From: an uncultured Spirochaetota bacterium | GTDB lineage: Bacteria > Spirochaetota > Spirochaetia > JAFGXN01 | Reading direction: 5' to 3' | DNA: 64,000 nt | Assembly: GCA_944390005.1 (NCBI GenBank) | Contig: CALXOJ010000004.1 | Coordinates: 164,475-228,474 of the forward strand | In this document: piece after piece, positions 50,270-59,950 of the stretch | How positions within the stretch are numbered: position 1 is the stretch's first letter | Layout of the letters: each line of letters begins with the position of its first letter | Notes under the pieces: generated by a model | Seen by the model: only the letters and a program-made list of their open reading frames with translations | What the model was told of the DNA's origin: nothing | Databases searched by the model: none | Made by a program: the position numbers and the translations under genes

Positions 50270-50659
50270 TTATCTTTTTTGCTTTTCAACATAAATTGGT
50301 TTTGTGCCGTCATCTGACTCAAAATTGTGACTATCTACCCGTACATAGCAACTTCCAATTTCAGAATGAAGAAAAGGAATGATATCTTTATCGTAATTAC
50401 AAATAGTATTGATTGCAAAGATATGATGATTATCGGAATCAGTCATATACTCATCATCTTCATTACCTGCCAAAAATCTCCAACCACTATCCGGGGACTG
50501 TACATGCGGTTGCTCTCTATACATATATCCGACTTTAAAGCCTTCTTTGGTTATTCTGTCAGATACCATACAACCGTTGCCGTTTGCCTCATTCCATTCA
50601 ATTAAATTTTCAATTTTAATTTTAATAAAATCGTTTTTTCTCTTGTTGAATAACCCCAT
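50270..50659 (-). CDS. DUF2185 (Imm33-like) immunity protein
   Basis: A protein of 129 residues with the DUF2185 pattern: GCMVSDRITKEGFKVGYMYR, then SGWRFLAGNEDDEYMTDSDN and ICNYDKDIIPFLHSEIGSCY. This family is found as immunity proteins of polymorphic toxin systems. No toxin gene is beside it. It overlaps the small frame upstream. Confidence 0.75.
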   Translation of the reverse strand: MGLFNKRKNDFIKIKIENLIEWNEANGNGCMVSDRITKEGFKVGYMYREQPHVQSPDSGWRFLAGNEDDEYMTDSDNHHIFAINTICNYDKDIIPFLHSEIGSCYVRVDSHNFESDDGTKPIYVEKQKR

Positions 50660-50843
50660 AGTTAGATCTCCAATTCACCAATCTTTTCGGCAATTTCCCA
50701 TTTGGTACTCTATGTATTCCCAGAATAAAGGTCGCTGTCTTTTCATCATTCTCGATACTGCGGGATATTTTTATAATCTTTTTGTACGCTTTGTTTGCTC
50801 TTTTCGGACTACCGTTCCAGCTCGACCGGAAATCCTTTGACAT
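50622..50843 (-). CDS. Small hypothetical protein
   Basis: A frame of 73 residues, basic, beginning MSKDFRSSWNGSPKRANKAY. It starts three bases after the stop of the remnant upstream and runs into the DUF2185 gene start. It contains KTATFILGIHRVPNGKLPKR. I recognise no family; it may be a fragment. Confidence 0.4.
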   Translation of the reverse strand: MSKDFRSSWNGSPKRANKAYKKIIKISRSIENDEKTATFILGIHRVPNGKLPKRLVNWRSNYGVIQQEKKRFY

Positions 50844-50845
50844 GC

Positions 50846-51118
50846 TTAAAAATCACTCCACTCCTCCGCATCCAGTTTGGCGAGGGTTCCGTACAGATTT
50901 CCGATTTGCGGGTTGCAGTAAAGCATCTGTTTACGGGAATCGACCATCCATTCCTGGGTGTAAACGGCGAGCATCACTGCGTTTTTTGGATCCTCCGAAC
51001 TGGATTTGATATACGGCTGCCAGCCTGCCTGGGAGAGAAAACTGTCAAAATGTTCTTTCGTAAAATAGCGCGGCAGTTCTTTCAGTTTTTCTCTGAAACT
51101 GTCAATCCGGTCTTGGTA
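50846..51118 (-). pseudogene. C-terminal remnant of an unknown protein, cut by the IS element
   Basis: An open frame reads QDRIDSFREKLKELPRYFTK, then SFLSQAGWQPYIKSSSEDPK, and ends KLDAEEWSDF. Upstream it stops in the end of the IS256-like element (TGACAC). It has coding character, with no start codon or ribosome site. Family unknown. Confidence 0.5.
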
Positions 51119-52287
51119 GTGTCAAGAATTTTGCGCAAATTGGTTTGCAGATCCTGGTATAAATGAAGTCAGCCGGCAATGGAGGCGTCCTCAAGGGCAT
51201 CCTCCAGGTGCTTCATATTCATATACTTTTTGTTGCCCCACTGGGTGCCTGCCACATGGCGCAGCCTTGCACAGACCAGCATCAGGGCACAGTTACCATC
51301 CGGGAAACTGCCCACCACACGGGTGCGGAGGCGAATCTCCCGGTTCAGCCTCTCAATGACATTGTTGGTGCGGATACGGCTCCAGTGTTCACTGGGGAAA
51401 TCGCAGTAGGCCAGAGTCTCCTCAATGCCATCTTCTACCTTCTTTGCGGCCTCTTTCAGCTTCATAGCGCGCAGTTCCTCCGCCACAGCTTTGGCCCTCT
51501 GCCGGGCTGCTTTCTTGCTCTCTTGAGCGTGGATCGCTTTGAGCATCTTGGCCACAATCTTTACCTTGGAGCGGGGCGTTACCGAGAAAACATTGCGGTA
51601 AAAGTGGACGGTACACCGCTGGTATGTGGCTTCGGGGAACACTTCCCCCACGGCCTCCAGCATACCGAGGCTTTTGTCTCCCACAATGAGTTTCACGCCA
51701 TCCAGACCACGGCTGCGCAGCCATTGGAAGAAACTGACCCAGCTAGTCTTGTCCTCTTTCATGTCATCCAACCCTTTATTTATTTCACTGACTTCCGATG
51801 CACTCAGACTTTCCAGTCCTAACTTTCCGGCTATCTTTTCTATCTTGCGTGTCGATACTCCGTTCAGCCAGCATTCCTGAACTACTTGGATCAGGGCTTG
51901 TTCACTACGTTTCTTTTCTGTCACAAAAAACGGTATATATCCTCCCTGCCTGATTTTAGGTACCGACAGGTACACTGTTCCCAGTCTGGTGTCAAACCGT
52001 CGGATTCGGTACCCGCTTCTGTATCCGGTTCGTTTTTCTGTTCGTTCTCCTTTCTCCGCCCCTGTCTTCTGTGACACCTCTATTTCCATGAATTTATCCA
52101 TTACCCATTGTAACATTTCCAGCATGGGATCTTTTGTTCCCACAAATTCCAGTAGCTTTTTTTCAAAATATGTTGTATCTTCTCTCTTAGCCATTGTCTT
52201 ATCCTTTTGTTTGTTCCTAGCTCACATTATGGATTTTTCAATGGCTTTTTTCTACTCCTTTTTGCGAACTTCATTGTACTGTATCAC
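51119..52287 (-). mobile_element. IS256-family insertion sequence (defective)
   Basis: The element is bounded by GTGTCAAGAATTTTGCGCAA on the left and, on the opposite strand, GTGATACAGTACAATGAAGT on the right, imperfect inverted ends that both contain a (T/G)CGCAAA stretch. The eight bases on each side do not match, so no target duplication remains. The left flank is a minus-strand gene remnant and the right flank a plus-strand chitinase remnant. Exact ends are estimated. Confidence 0.75.
51169..52194 (-). pseudogene. IS256-type transposase with internal deletion
   Basis: A frame of 341 residues; family members usually have about 390-410. The N-terminal part (GYRSGYRIRRFDTRLGTVYL) and the C-terminal catalytic part (KLIVGDKSLGMLEAVGEVFP, SEHWSRIRTNNVIERLNREI) are intact. 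Between INKGLDDM and KEDKTSWVSFFQW the expected block of about 55 residues holding the first catalytic Asp (usually in a VDGIYLK- or VDALYEK-like motif) is missing. The join is in frame. It should therefore be unable to transpose by itself. Confidence 0.8.
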
Positions 52288-52712
52288 ATAAAGCAAATCC
52301 CGAAGCGATTGCAAATAGAGCTTATGCCAATCGTAATGGGAATGGAGATATTACAAGTGGAGATGGCTGGAGATATAGAGGGGGAGGATATATCCAGGTG
52401 ACAGGGAAATACAATTATGAAAAAGTAAATGAAGAAGTTAAGAGAAAATGTCCTGAATTTACTAATAAAATTTGTGGTGAAACTGTAAATAAATTACCAG
52501 AAGCTCTCATATCAGCAATGGCGTATTGGTCGTGGAAAAAACTTAATGCAAAGGCCGACACAGGATATGCAGATAAAGATGTGGATGCTATTACAAATGT
52601 CATTAATAAAGACGATGGACACAAAACTGATCGTAAAACGTATTTTGAAACAATAAAAAACAATTGGAAATTGACAGAATGTAATTCATTACAGGCAAAG
52701 GAGATTACATGA
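52288..52712 (+). pseudogene. GH19 chitinase/lysozyme-like remnant, 5' end removed
   Basis: The frame begins at the IS end and reads ANPEAIANRAYANRNGNGD, then SGDGWRYRGGGYIQVTGKYN and LPEALISAMAYWSWKKLNAK. This is the C-terminal half of a GH19-type peptidoglycan/chitin hydrolase as found in phage lysins and type VI effectors. The catalytic Glu-containing N-terminal half is lost. Its stop overlaps the next gene's start (ATGA). Confidence 0.75.
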
Positions 52713-53788
52713 AATATTTAAAACCTTCAATAATACATTGTATAACATTTTTTTTCTTTATTAATATTGTATTTGCACAAGCTGAAGCAGAATATATTGA
52801 AAAGGAATTCAATAGATGGGCAGGGGATGACTCATATTCAACAGTGTTAAATGAAGATGTTTATCTTCAAATTCTCGTTACTGACGTTACTGATTCGTTA
52901 GGTAAATCTTCACAAATATTGTCGTTTTATAAAAAAAATATAGATAATTCTTTTTCATTCATTGGTTCCATGGAATCAATAGCATTAGGAATAGAAGATT
53001 ATGGCGAGGGATTACAATTTATATACAAACACAATAATTTTATAGTAATACAACAAAGTTTTGGTGCAGGAAGATTTCTTATAATTTCAAAATTATATCT
53101 AGATTTTGAAAATGACAATACTATTAAATTAGTCAGATATACAGAAGAACACATTAATAGGTTTATTGAGGATAAAGATTTTGCAGAAATCGAATATGAA
53201 ATACCCAATAATATTTATCTAAATAATATTACTCGCGACACGGTTTATAAGTTACGTCAATCAAAAACGAAACCATGGTGGGAGGACTCAAACGGCCAAG
53301 CAATTACGAAAGCTCTAGTTGGTGATGAAGTCTACCTTTGTTTTGATGTTCGGTACAGAGCCTATGCCGATGATGTCGATGGAGCCCCCGCCACCATCAA
53401 GATTGTAGAAAAAGACGCTGACGGCAAGGACGACCCGGTAACCACCCTGTCCGCTGTTGTAAGTGGCGGCAAAATCAAATGCCAGTGGCAGGTGACCTAC
53501 ACTGCAGACGACGACGATGCGAACAGCCTGAAGGAGCTTGAAGAAAAAGGCTACACCCTGCCAGAATATGCCTTTGTGGTGGAGTGCGGCGGTGCCACCA
53601 GTGGGGAGAGCGGGGTGTTGGAGGTTTATGCAGATTTTATTGCAAAATTAAGCATGAATGGGAAGCTTTTGAGAAACTACCCTTACATATTAAAATTAGC
53701 AGATGGTTCATGCAGGAAAGGACAGACTAATTCAGAAGGGTATATCACAGAAAATGAGCTGCCTGTAGGCAAAGTGAAAATATTGTAG
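52709..53788 (+). CDS. Exported protein with effector-associated domain, mosaic composition
   Basis: A protein of 359 residues with a signal peptide (ITFFFFINIVFAQA). The N-terminal about 185 residues are AT-rich and unrecognised. From about KPWWEDSNGQAITKALVGDE (residue 190) the composition becomes GC-rich (53280-53640) and the sequence resembles beta-sandwich repeats of type VI/VgrG-linked proteins (CFDVRYRAYADDVDGAPATI). The final 45 residues (LADGSCRKGQTNSEGYITEN) are again AT-rich and resemble a peptide-loading tail. It starts on the chitinase stop and is followed nine bases later by the next effector-like gene. Function unknown. Confidence 0.6.
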   Translation: MKYLKPSIIHCITFFFFINIVFAQAEAEYIEKEFNRWAGDDSYSTVLNEDVYLQILVTDVTDSLGKSSQILSFYKKNIDNSFSFIGSMESIALGIEDYGEGLQFIYKHNNFIVIQQSFGAGRFLIISKLYLDFENDNTIKLVRYTEEHINRFIEDKDFAEIEYEIPNNIYLNNITRDTVYKLRQSKTKPWWEDSNGQAITKALVGDEVYLCFDVRYRAYADDVDGAPATIKIVEKDADGKDDPVTTLSAVVSGGKIKCQWQVTYTADDDDANSLKELEEKGYTLPEYAFVVECGGATSGESGVLEVYADFIAKLSMNGKLLRNYPYILKLADGSCRKGQTNSEGYITENELPVGKVKIL

Positions 53789-53797
53789 GAGGAATGT

Positions 53798-55054
53798 ATG
53801 AGTGGAGAATGTTCTTTTTTCAATTTCTGTCTGCGAGGAAGGGACTCATTGGTCAGCAAATGGATTTCGCAAAAAAGAAAAATACCAGAAACTTTGAAAA
53901 CTGATGGTGCGAACATCTATGCAATATCAGAATATATACATACTGTATTCTATTTTGATAAATTGTACGGCTCTGATTATAGTTGTAATGTCTTGTTTAA
54001 CAAAATAATTGCAATAAATGAATTAGACAAGAATCATATTGTAAAATTTGATGAAATAATAAAGATTCCATTTGATTTTACCCCATATGAATTTACAGAA
54101 AGATCTTTTGACGATATGGCAAAGGATGTTTCTGGAGCAGAGTTTTCAGCAGTAACACTTGGCAGTGTGTTGTCAGATTCTGAAATAAAGGAATTATTGA
54201 TAAACATCTACCACATAAATTACGATTTGCGAGAGAATGAGAACATAAAGAATAAAACTTACGATGAGATAATAAGCGGAAGATTCATTGAATTTAAAGA
54301 CAAAGCCAGTCTGAGTTTCTTTATACCGTATATTTTCGAAATTTCTGCAAAGAAAGTAGCAGAAAGCTCAAAGTCTCCCGTAGAAGTTCCATTGGCAACC
54401 AGTTCCGTACAGCCGGAACTTTCCAACACTACTGTTGAGGGGTATTTTTATAAAAGAACAACGGGTGAAGCAGATGAAAAAAATAAAAAATATAAAGGGG
54501 CTTCCAAGAAAGCATATGCAGTGAATGAATTCAAAGAAAAATACTATGAATCAGATGTTATTGATTTAAATATAAATAATGATGATTTGAATATTTTTGC
54601 TAATTCCACTGCAAAGGAATCTTCTGGCAATAAAAAGGAATCATATGCTATTGCAAGTACAATTGTTAATCTAGCAACCTATAGAAATAAAACAATTTTA
54701 AATACACTTAAAACAGAAGGTATTTATGGGTACAACGATGGTGGTAATAGTACAAGTTATAAAAATAATGAAAAATTTTCAAAGGTAAATAAAAAAGCAT
54801 ATGGCGCTACTTCTACACAAGCAAAAGAGTTCTTAAAAGGAACCGACAAGGATAATAAAGCTTGGGAATCAAGAAAAGCTGCGTATGCTGCAATAATTTA
54901 TACTGATTTAACTGCAAATCCAACTAAATACAGTAATGGGGCAACTCATTGGGATGGTAGAGAGCAAGCTATTTATAGCACAGATAAAAGAGGTATTTCA
55001 GCTGATGGTGAGTTTACAGATGATAAAAGTAAGTCCAAAAAGGTAAAATTATGA
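53798..55054 (+). CDS. LysM-like / cell-wall hydrolase-like protein
   Basis: A protein of 418 residues without a clear signal peptide. Residues about 30-90 look LysM-like (ANIYAISEYI ... INELDKNHIVKFDEIIKIP). The C-terminal 150 residues contain YAIASTIVNLATYRNKTIL and a motif SNGATHWDGREQ, similar to SleB-type hydrolases and related effector domains. It overlaps the following exported gene by four bases. With the chitinase remnant and mosaic gene it forms an effector-like cluster. Activity is inference. Confidence 0.5.
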   Translation: MSGECSFFNFCLRGRDSLVSKWISQKRKIPETLKTDGANIYAISEYIHTVFYFDKLYGSDYSCNVLFNKIIAINELDKNHIVKFDEIIKIPFDFTPYEFTERSFDDMAKDVSGAEFSAVTLGSVLSDSEIKELLINIYHINYDLRENENIKNKTYDEIISGRFIEFKDKASLSFFIPYIFEISAKKVAESSKSPVEVPLATSSVQPELSNTTVEGYFYKRTTGEADEKNKKYKGASKKAYAVNEFKEKYYESDVIDLNINNDDLNIFANSTAKESSGNKKESYAIASTIVNLATYRNKTILNTLKTEGIYGYNDGGNSTSYKNNEKFSKVNKKAYGATSTQAKEFLKGTDKDNKAWESRKAAYAAIIYTDLTANPTKYSNGATHWDGREQAIYSTDKRGISADGEFTDDKSKSKKVKL

Positions 55055-55884
55055 AGAAAAAAAAATTATTTTGTCTTATTTTCTTTTGTTTTGTAGTTAT
55101 TCCTGTTTTTTGTAAAAATCAATTTACTGTAAATAAATCTTTTTCAATACAACAGGTAGAACCAAAAGAAAAAGATATTGAAGTTCGCACTCAAAAATTT
55201 TCATTTTCAATTAAAAAAGATTCTATGATAAAACATGAAATAATCGATAACAATGATTTTGTTTCAACCTTTCAAATTAAAAATGAAAAAAATACTTTTA
55301 CATTAAATTATATAAAAGATAATTCTATTGAAAAATTATATACAATAACATTCAAACCAGAAAATAAAGTATTAATTAACAATACAGATGTTTATTTATT
55401 AAAAGATGACAGTTATTTAAAACTATATAATGATTTACTATCAAATAGAAGCATAATTTCAATATTTCAATTTCTATCGTTTTGTCATTATTTCTTTATT
55501 GATCCTAATTTGCAAAATTTGCCTTTTTATTTTTATAATTATGAGTATATGATTTTAGAAGGTCATTTATCGATTCAAAGTCCTGATTCTAATTTAAGAT
55601 TAACACATATCGTACAATATAAATATGATGAAAATGGAAATATTAGTATTAATTGCAACTGTTCTGATGAAAATTTTATTGGATTAAATTATCAGGTAAA
55701 TTTTAACTATAAACAATGTAAAATATCTAATGTAACTATCAAAATGAAATTTTTTGAAAGAAAGTCAGAAAGATATGATTTAAAATTTAATTATGAAAAA
55801 GCTACTATAACCGCATTTGGAGAAAGTATTCATTCATATTTTACAGATATAATAAAATATTCTTTTGCCACAGATATAAATTAA
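55051..55884 (+). CDS. Exported protein, possible immunity partner
   Basis: A protein of 277 residues, very AT-rich and Asn/Lys-rich, with a signal peptide (LFCLIFFCFVVIPVFC). The rest is beta-rich with no recognised motif. Overlap with the upstream hydrolase-like gene (ATGA) and export to the same compartment suggest an immunity role. No family recognised. Confidence 0.5.
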   Translation: MKKKKLFCLIFFCFVVIPVFCKNQFTVNKSFSIQQVEPKEKDIEVRTQKFSFSIKKDSMIKHEIIDNNDFVSTFQIKNEKNTFTLNYIKDNSIEKLYTITFKPENKVLINNTDVYLLKDDSYLKLYNDLLSNRSIISIFQFLSFCHYFFIDPNLQNLPFYFYNYEYMILEGHLSIQSPDSNLRLTHIVQYKYDENGNISINCNCSDENFIGLNYQVNFNYKQCKISNVTIKMKFFERKSERYDLKFNYEKATITAFGESIHSYFTDIIKYSFATDIN

Positions 55885-56113
55885 GCTAGAATTAAAATAT
55901 AATTTCAGAAAAGATACAACAACCAGAAAAGGAGACGTACTGAAGCCTGGTATTTTACTCAACATTATAATGGCTTTACAAAAGTTTTATAATATTTTGA
56001 TTGTAGAAATGTAGACCAAATTAAGTCAATGGCATAAGCAAGTTGAGTCTCATCTATTTTCTTAATTTCCATACAAAAACCTCGCTAAATCTATATTAGT
56101 TACTCTATGTATA
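55885..56113. other. Intergenic stretch
   Basis: About 230 bp, AT-rich. It contains a ribosome-site-like GGAGA and a short frame (about 20 codons) that I cannot support as a gene. Confidence 0.4.
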
Positions 56114-56446
56114 TTATCCTTTCAAGTTTTCCAATGCAGCCGGATTATTTTCAAGAATCACCCCAACAGTCGGGCAGGTTTCTAATTCAGAACAGTCACC
56201 GCAGGTGGAAACACCTTTATTTAATGCACATTTCCGAATCTCACACAGACTGTCGCAAAACACCGTTTTCGCTCCGTTCATACGGCAGCCCTCGCAGTTA
56301 ATATGTTCAGGCAGAATAGGAGCATTATTTAACTCTGCCCACAGCTTTGCTGTTTTCTCACGCAAGGCTTGATCATCATTGATTGTTGCAATATATGCGT
56401 GGCATTTTTCACAATCCAGGCCACAGTATCCGATCAGCTCTCTCAT
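56114..56446 (-). CDS. DUF3795 cysteine-rich protein
   Basis: A protein of 110 residues starting RELIGYCGLDCEKCHAYIAT, with further pairs CEGCRMNGAKTVFC and CALNKGVSTCGDC, the DUF3795 pattern of about ten Cys that likely binds metal or an iron-sulfur cluster. Function unknown. It overlaps the SRPBCC gene by four bases. Confidence 0.85.
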   Translation of the reverse strand: MRELIGYCGLDCEKCHAYIATINDDQALREKTAKLWAELNNAPILPEHINCEGCRMNGAKTVFCDSLCEIRKCALNKGVSTCGDCSELETCPTVGVILENNPAALENLKG

Positions 56447-56850
56447 GGTTTATTTACCCCTAATGCTCTTTTTATATCCGCAACAAACCGTGCCTGCTGT
56501 TTTTTCAGATAAGACTTTACAAAGGGTTTCATAAACCACTTTTTTGCTTCCACGAATTCCGTAAAATCAATCTCTGTTTCATTTCCTTTATCCGTAAAAA
56601 CGCCAATCCAATGACCTTTCATATTACTGTTTTCCATATTAAATTCCCATCGTTTGTATGGGTCAACAAGTGTTACAGTAAAAGTGGTAGGGTAGCCGTC
56701 TTTAGTATATTCAATAAATTGCGTGTCACTGATGACTTCTGTTTTACTTAGATCGCTTCTCCAAGCAGCGTAATTTTCAATGTCCAAAATCAGCTCCCAA
56801 ACTTGTTGAAGCCCGCCAAGAATTACAGCTTTTATATTTGAACTAGCCAT
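56443..56850 (-). CDS. SRPBCC (START-like) domain protein
   Basis: A protein of 135 residues with the helix-grip pattern: LQQVWELILDIENYAAWRSD, PTTFTVTLVDPYKRWEFNME, GHWIGVFTDKGNETEIDFTE and a long C-terminal helix. Such proteins bind hydrophobic ligands. It is coupled to the DUF3795 gene. Confidence 0.8.
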   Translation of the reverse strand: MASSNIKAVILGGLQQVWELILDIENYAAWRSDLSKTEVISDTQFIEYTKDGYPTTFTVTLVDPYKRWEFNMENSNMKGHWIGVFTDKGNETEIDFTEFVEAKKWFMKPFVKSYLKKQQARFVADIKRALGVNKP

Positions 56851-56893
56851 TTTGCTGTCTCTCCAAATCAGTTGTATTTTTTGATATTTCCCC

Positions 56894-59254
56894 TCACTCC
56901 ATCTCTTCCAGCACGTTCAGAAGCGTGCCGGTGGCATATTTGTCCCTGTATTCAATCAGGGCGCTGCGGACGGTCTCCTTTCCGAAGCGGCCGCAGAGGT
57001 TTTTCAGCTGCTCTTTGACATTTGCCCGGTACCCGGCCGGCGCATAATCGGTGCCGGAGGAAGCGGCCGCCATGATTAACGTTTCCAGATGACTGTAACC
57101 GGAATAGTAAAACATGTGGTAGGTATTCTGGGTACGCAGTTTCCAGCCGGTCAGGGGTTGGTTAAAGGCTTGCCGGCCGCCGTCGGGGAAAGTGTCGATA
57201 ACGGAAAACATTTCGACCATATTCGTCACACGGGAAACATCCCACTTCTCCAAAGGCTGGTTAAAGTCCCGGGCGGTATTGAACATACTGCCCATATTGG
57301 TGACCGAAGAGATATCCCACTTTTCCAGAGGCTGGTTAAAGCACAGCGTATTCTGAAACATCCGGCTCATATCGGTCACTTTGGAAACATCCCATTTTTC
57401 CAGAGGCCGGTTGAAGAACCGGGCGCAGTCAAACATTCCCCTCATGTTGGTAACCGAACCGGTATCCCAGTTGCTGATGTTTTGATTAAAACTGGCGGCA
57501 CATAAAAAGAGAAAGCTCATATCCCGAACCCGGGACACATTCCAGCTGCCGATGTCTCCGTCAAAAAGGCGGCACCCGGCGAACATGCTACCCATATCTT
57601 CTACGTTGGAAACATCCCAGTTGTTCAGGGGCTGATTAAAGAACATACAGTTATAAAACATCTCGTACATGGAAGTCACCCTGGAGACATTCCAGCCGTT
57701 AAGGCTCTGGTTAAACGTCACGGCGTTGTAAAACATTCTGTGCATATCGGTGACGGAAGACATATCCCACTTTTCAAGGGGCTGATTGAATTCCGCCGCG
57801 TTTTCAAACATTTCCGATGTATCGGTGACGGATGAGGTGTTCCAGTTTTCGATATTGTGATTGAACTGTTTGGCGCCGGAAAACATTCCCCGCATAGTGG
57901 TGACTTTGGAGGTATCCCATTTTTCGATGCCGGAAAAATCGCTCCGGGTGGAATTCTTAAACAGACAGGACATATCGGTGACAGCCCCGGTGTCAATCTC
58001 TCCCAGAGGAATATTCAGCCGCAGCAGGCGGATCAGCCCGAATTTATCCGCAGGCCGGTACATTCCGGAATCGTCCTTTTGCAGCTCATCGGAGACCGTT
58101 ATTTCTTTCAGGCGGGGATAACATTTTTCCAGTTCCTGTTTAAAGGCCTCCACATGCTTCCCGCTGTAGCGGCACAGTTCCGGATAGACTTCATCCGGGT
58201 TCATCTTTTTCAGTTGAGACTTGACCTCTTCCCGGTATTTTTTCTTGGTAGTAATCGCAAAACACTGCACCAGCATTTTCACGTCGGTAAAACGGGGAGC
58301 GTTTAAAAACATATCGCTGACATTGCAGCGGGGCATCACCGTCCGGAATGAAACGGGAAGACCGCGGGAAAAACTGAGGGCGTCCTGAAACATTCCGGCC
58401 ATGTTTTCGACCTGGGACACATCCCAACTGTCCAGAGGCTGGTCAAAAGAATCCGCCCCTTTGAACATGACTTCCATATCTGTGACCCGAGATACATTCC
58501 AGCCGTCCAGCGGTTGATTAAAGGCTTTGGCGTTATGAAAACACTTGCTCATCTTAATCACTTGGTCGGTTTTCCAATGATCCAGAGGCTGATTAAATAC
58601 AGTAGCGTTCTCAAAGACCCCCTCCATATACCGGACATTTTCCGTATTCCAGCTGTTGATATTCTGATTAAAAGAAACTGCCCGGCTGAACATATAGCTG
58701 ATATCAACGGCATTGGAAACATCCCACTGATCCAGCGGCTGATTGAATTTTTTGGCATTATCGAACATACAGGCCATGACTTCCACATGGGAAACATCCC
58801 AGTTGTTCAGGGGCTGGTTAAAACTGTGGGCATTCCAGAACATGGCCCGGGTGGATTGTACGGAGACAAGATTCCATTTTTCCAGCGGCTGATTAAACCT
58901 TTTGGCATGGGCAAAAAGACAGTGCATGTCTTTCACCCGGGAAACATCCCATGATTCCAGCGGCTGGTTAAAAGCCGCGGCCTCGCAGAACATATAACTC
59001 ATATCGGTGACATGGGAGACATCCCAGCGGGATATGTCGTGATTAAAGTACCGCGCCATGCGGAACATACGGCTCATATCGGTCACACGGGAAGTGTCCC
59101 ATTCTTCGATGCCGGAAAAATCTTTCCGCTCGGAAAATTCGAACAGGTTCGACATATCGGTTATCAGGGAGGTATCGATATCCCCCAGTGGAACATCCTT
59201 TTCAATCAACTCCATCAGTTCGGGTTTATTGGAAGGCTTATAGGGTTTGCTCAT
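56894..59254 (-). CDS. DUF285 (BspA-like) repeat protein without signal peptide
   Basis: A protein of 786 residues built from about 20 copies of a 25-residue repeat of the type FNQPLDSWDVSxVTDMxxMF. They lie in two blocks, each opening with the capping unit DFSGIE(E/K)WDTS, separated by about 100 residues (near 305-405). The second block starts anew with LGEIDTGAVTDMSCLF, so the gene looks like a duplication of a shorter ancestor. No signal peptide or membrane anchor is visible at the start MSKPYKPSNKPELMELI, so either it stays in the cytoplasm or exits by another route. The 75-bp DNA repeats make it prone to copy-number change. Confidence 0.9.
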   Translation of the reverse strand: MSKPYKPSNKPELMELIEKDVPLGDIDTSLITDMSNLFEFSERKDFSGIEEWDTSRVTDMSRMFRMARYFNHDISRWDVSHVTDMSYMFCEAAAFNQPLESWDVSRVKDMHCLFAHAKRFNQPLEKWNLVSVQSTRAMFWNAHSFNQPLNNWDVSHVEVMACMFDNAKKFNQPLDQWDVSNAVDISYMFSRAVSFNQNINSWNTENVRYMEGVFENATVFNQPLDHWKTDQVIKMSKCFHNAKAFNQPLDGWNVSRVTDMEVMFKGADSFDQPLDSWDVSQVENMAGMFQDALSFSRGLPVSFRTVMPRCNVSDMFLNAPRFTDVKMLVQCFAITTKKKYREEVKSQLKKMNPDEVYPELCRYSGKHVEAFKQELEKCYPRLKEITVSDELQKDDSGMYRPADKFGLIRLLRLNIPLGEIDTGAVTDMSCLFKNSTRSDFSGIEKWDTSKVTTMRGMFSGAKQFNHNIENWNTSSVTDTSEMFENAAEFNQPLEKWDMSSVTDMHRMFYNAVTFNQSLNGWNVSRVTSMYEMFYNCMFFNQPLNNWDVSNVEDMGSMFAGCRLFDGDIGSWNVSRVRDMSFLFLCAASFNQNISNWDTGSVTNMRGMFDCARFFNRPLEKWDVSKVTDMSRMFQNTLCFNQPLEKWDISSVTNMGSMFNTARDFNQPLEKWDVSRVTNMVEMFSVIDTFPDGGRQAFNQPLTGWKLRTQNTYHMFYYSGYSHLETLIMAAASSGTDYAPAGYRANVKEQLKNLCGRFGKETVRSALIEYRDKYATGTLLNVLEEME

Positions 59255-59347
59255 TTTTCAAGTATAAATGATGATGTTTTAAAAGGCAAGAAAGTATTAT
59301 TGCTCCGTTCGGTTTTGACCGGATTCTTTCATGCTACCCATAAGGAT

Positions 59348-59902
59348 TTACAAATGCGCCCAAACAACCTGCACCGGTTCACCCAAAACGGCGGCGAATT
59401 CCTCCACAAACTCCTCCGTCATGTCGGAAAGATTCCAGAAAGTAAAACCAATCTGACTGAACCCCCAGGGCGGCTCCAGCACATAATCCCGGATGTCAAA
59501 GCTTTCTCCGCAGCAGGGACAGGGAACCGGAGGGTTGTCTTCACCGGAAAACCATGCTTCCGTCATATCGTAAAACTCTTCCCCGATATCTTCCCCGCAG
59601 CCGGAACAGACGGCAGACTCAAGGCCGCCTTCCAGATTGGTAAACACATTTTTTCCGTCAAACTGTTCGATGCAGAATCCGTTTACGGCGAGGTTGTGAT
59701 CCGGCTCAAAGCCGCTGATATGGGTATTCCCTTTTCGGGTTATCCGGCGGCCGCCGCCTTCGGAAAGAACGCAGTCGCTGATTTCGGCTTCTATCCACCC
59801 TTTTTCGATCATCCACGAGGTGATTCTTTTTCCCATCTGCTCCCGTTCCGCCGCTTCGATGAAGATCCTTTTCGGAACCAAAGTGGTGCTGCTGTCGCTC
59901 AT
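59348..59902 (-). CDS. Unrecognised protein with two CxxC pairs
   Basis: A protein of 184 residues. VCSGCGEDIG and CPCCGESFD form a zinc-ribbon-like set near 98-135, followed by a hydrophobic, aromatic tail (WGFSQIGFTFWNLSD). Family not recognised; small proteins of this build occur among immunity genes. It lies 48 bases downstream of the DUF3396-like gene. Confidence 0.6.
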   Translation of the reverse strand: MSDSSTTLVPKRIFIEAAEREQMGKRITSWMIEKGWIEAEISDCVLSEGGGRRITRKGNTHISGFEPDHNLAVNGFCIEQFDGKNVFTNLEGGLESAVCSGCGEDIGEEFYDMTEAWFSGEDNPPVPCPCCGESFDIRDYVLEPPWGFSQIGFTFWNLSDMTEEFVEEFAAVLGEPVQVVWAHL

Positions 59903-59950
59903 CTGATTTTCTCCTGTTATTACTATAAAAATATATCGGTATTCGCTTTG

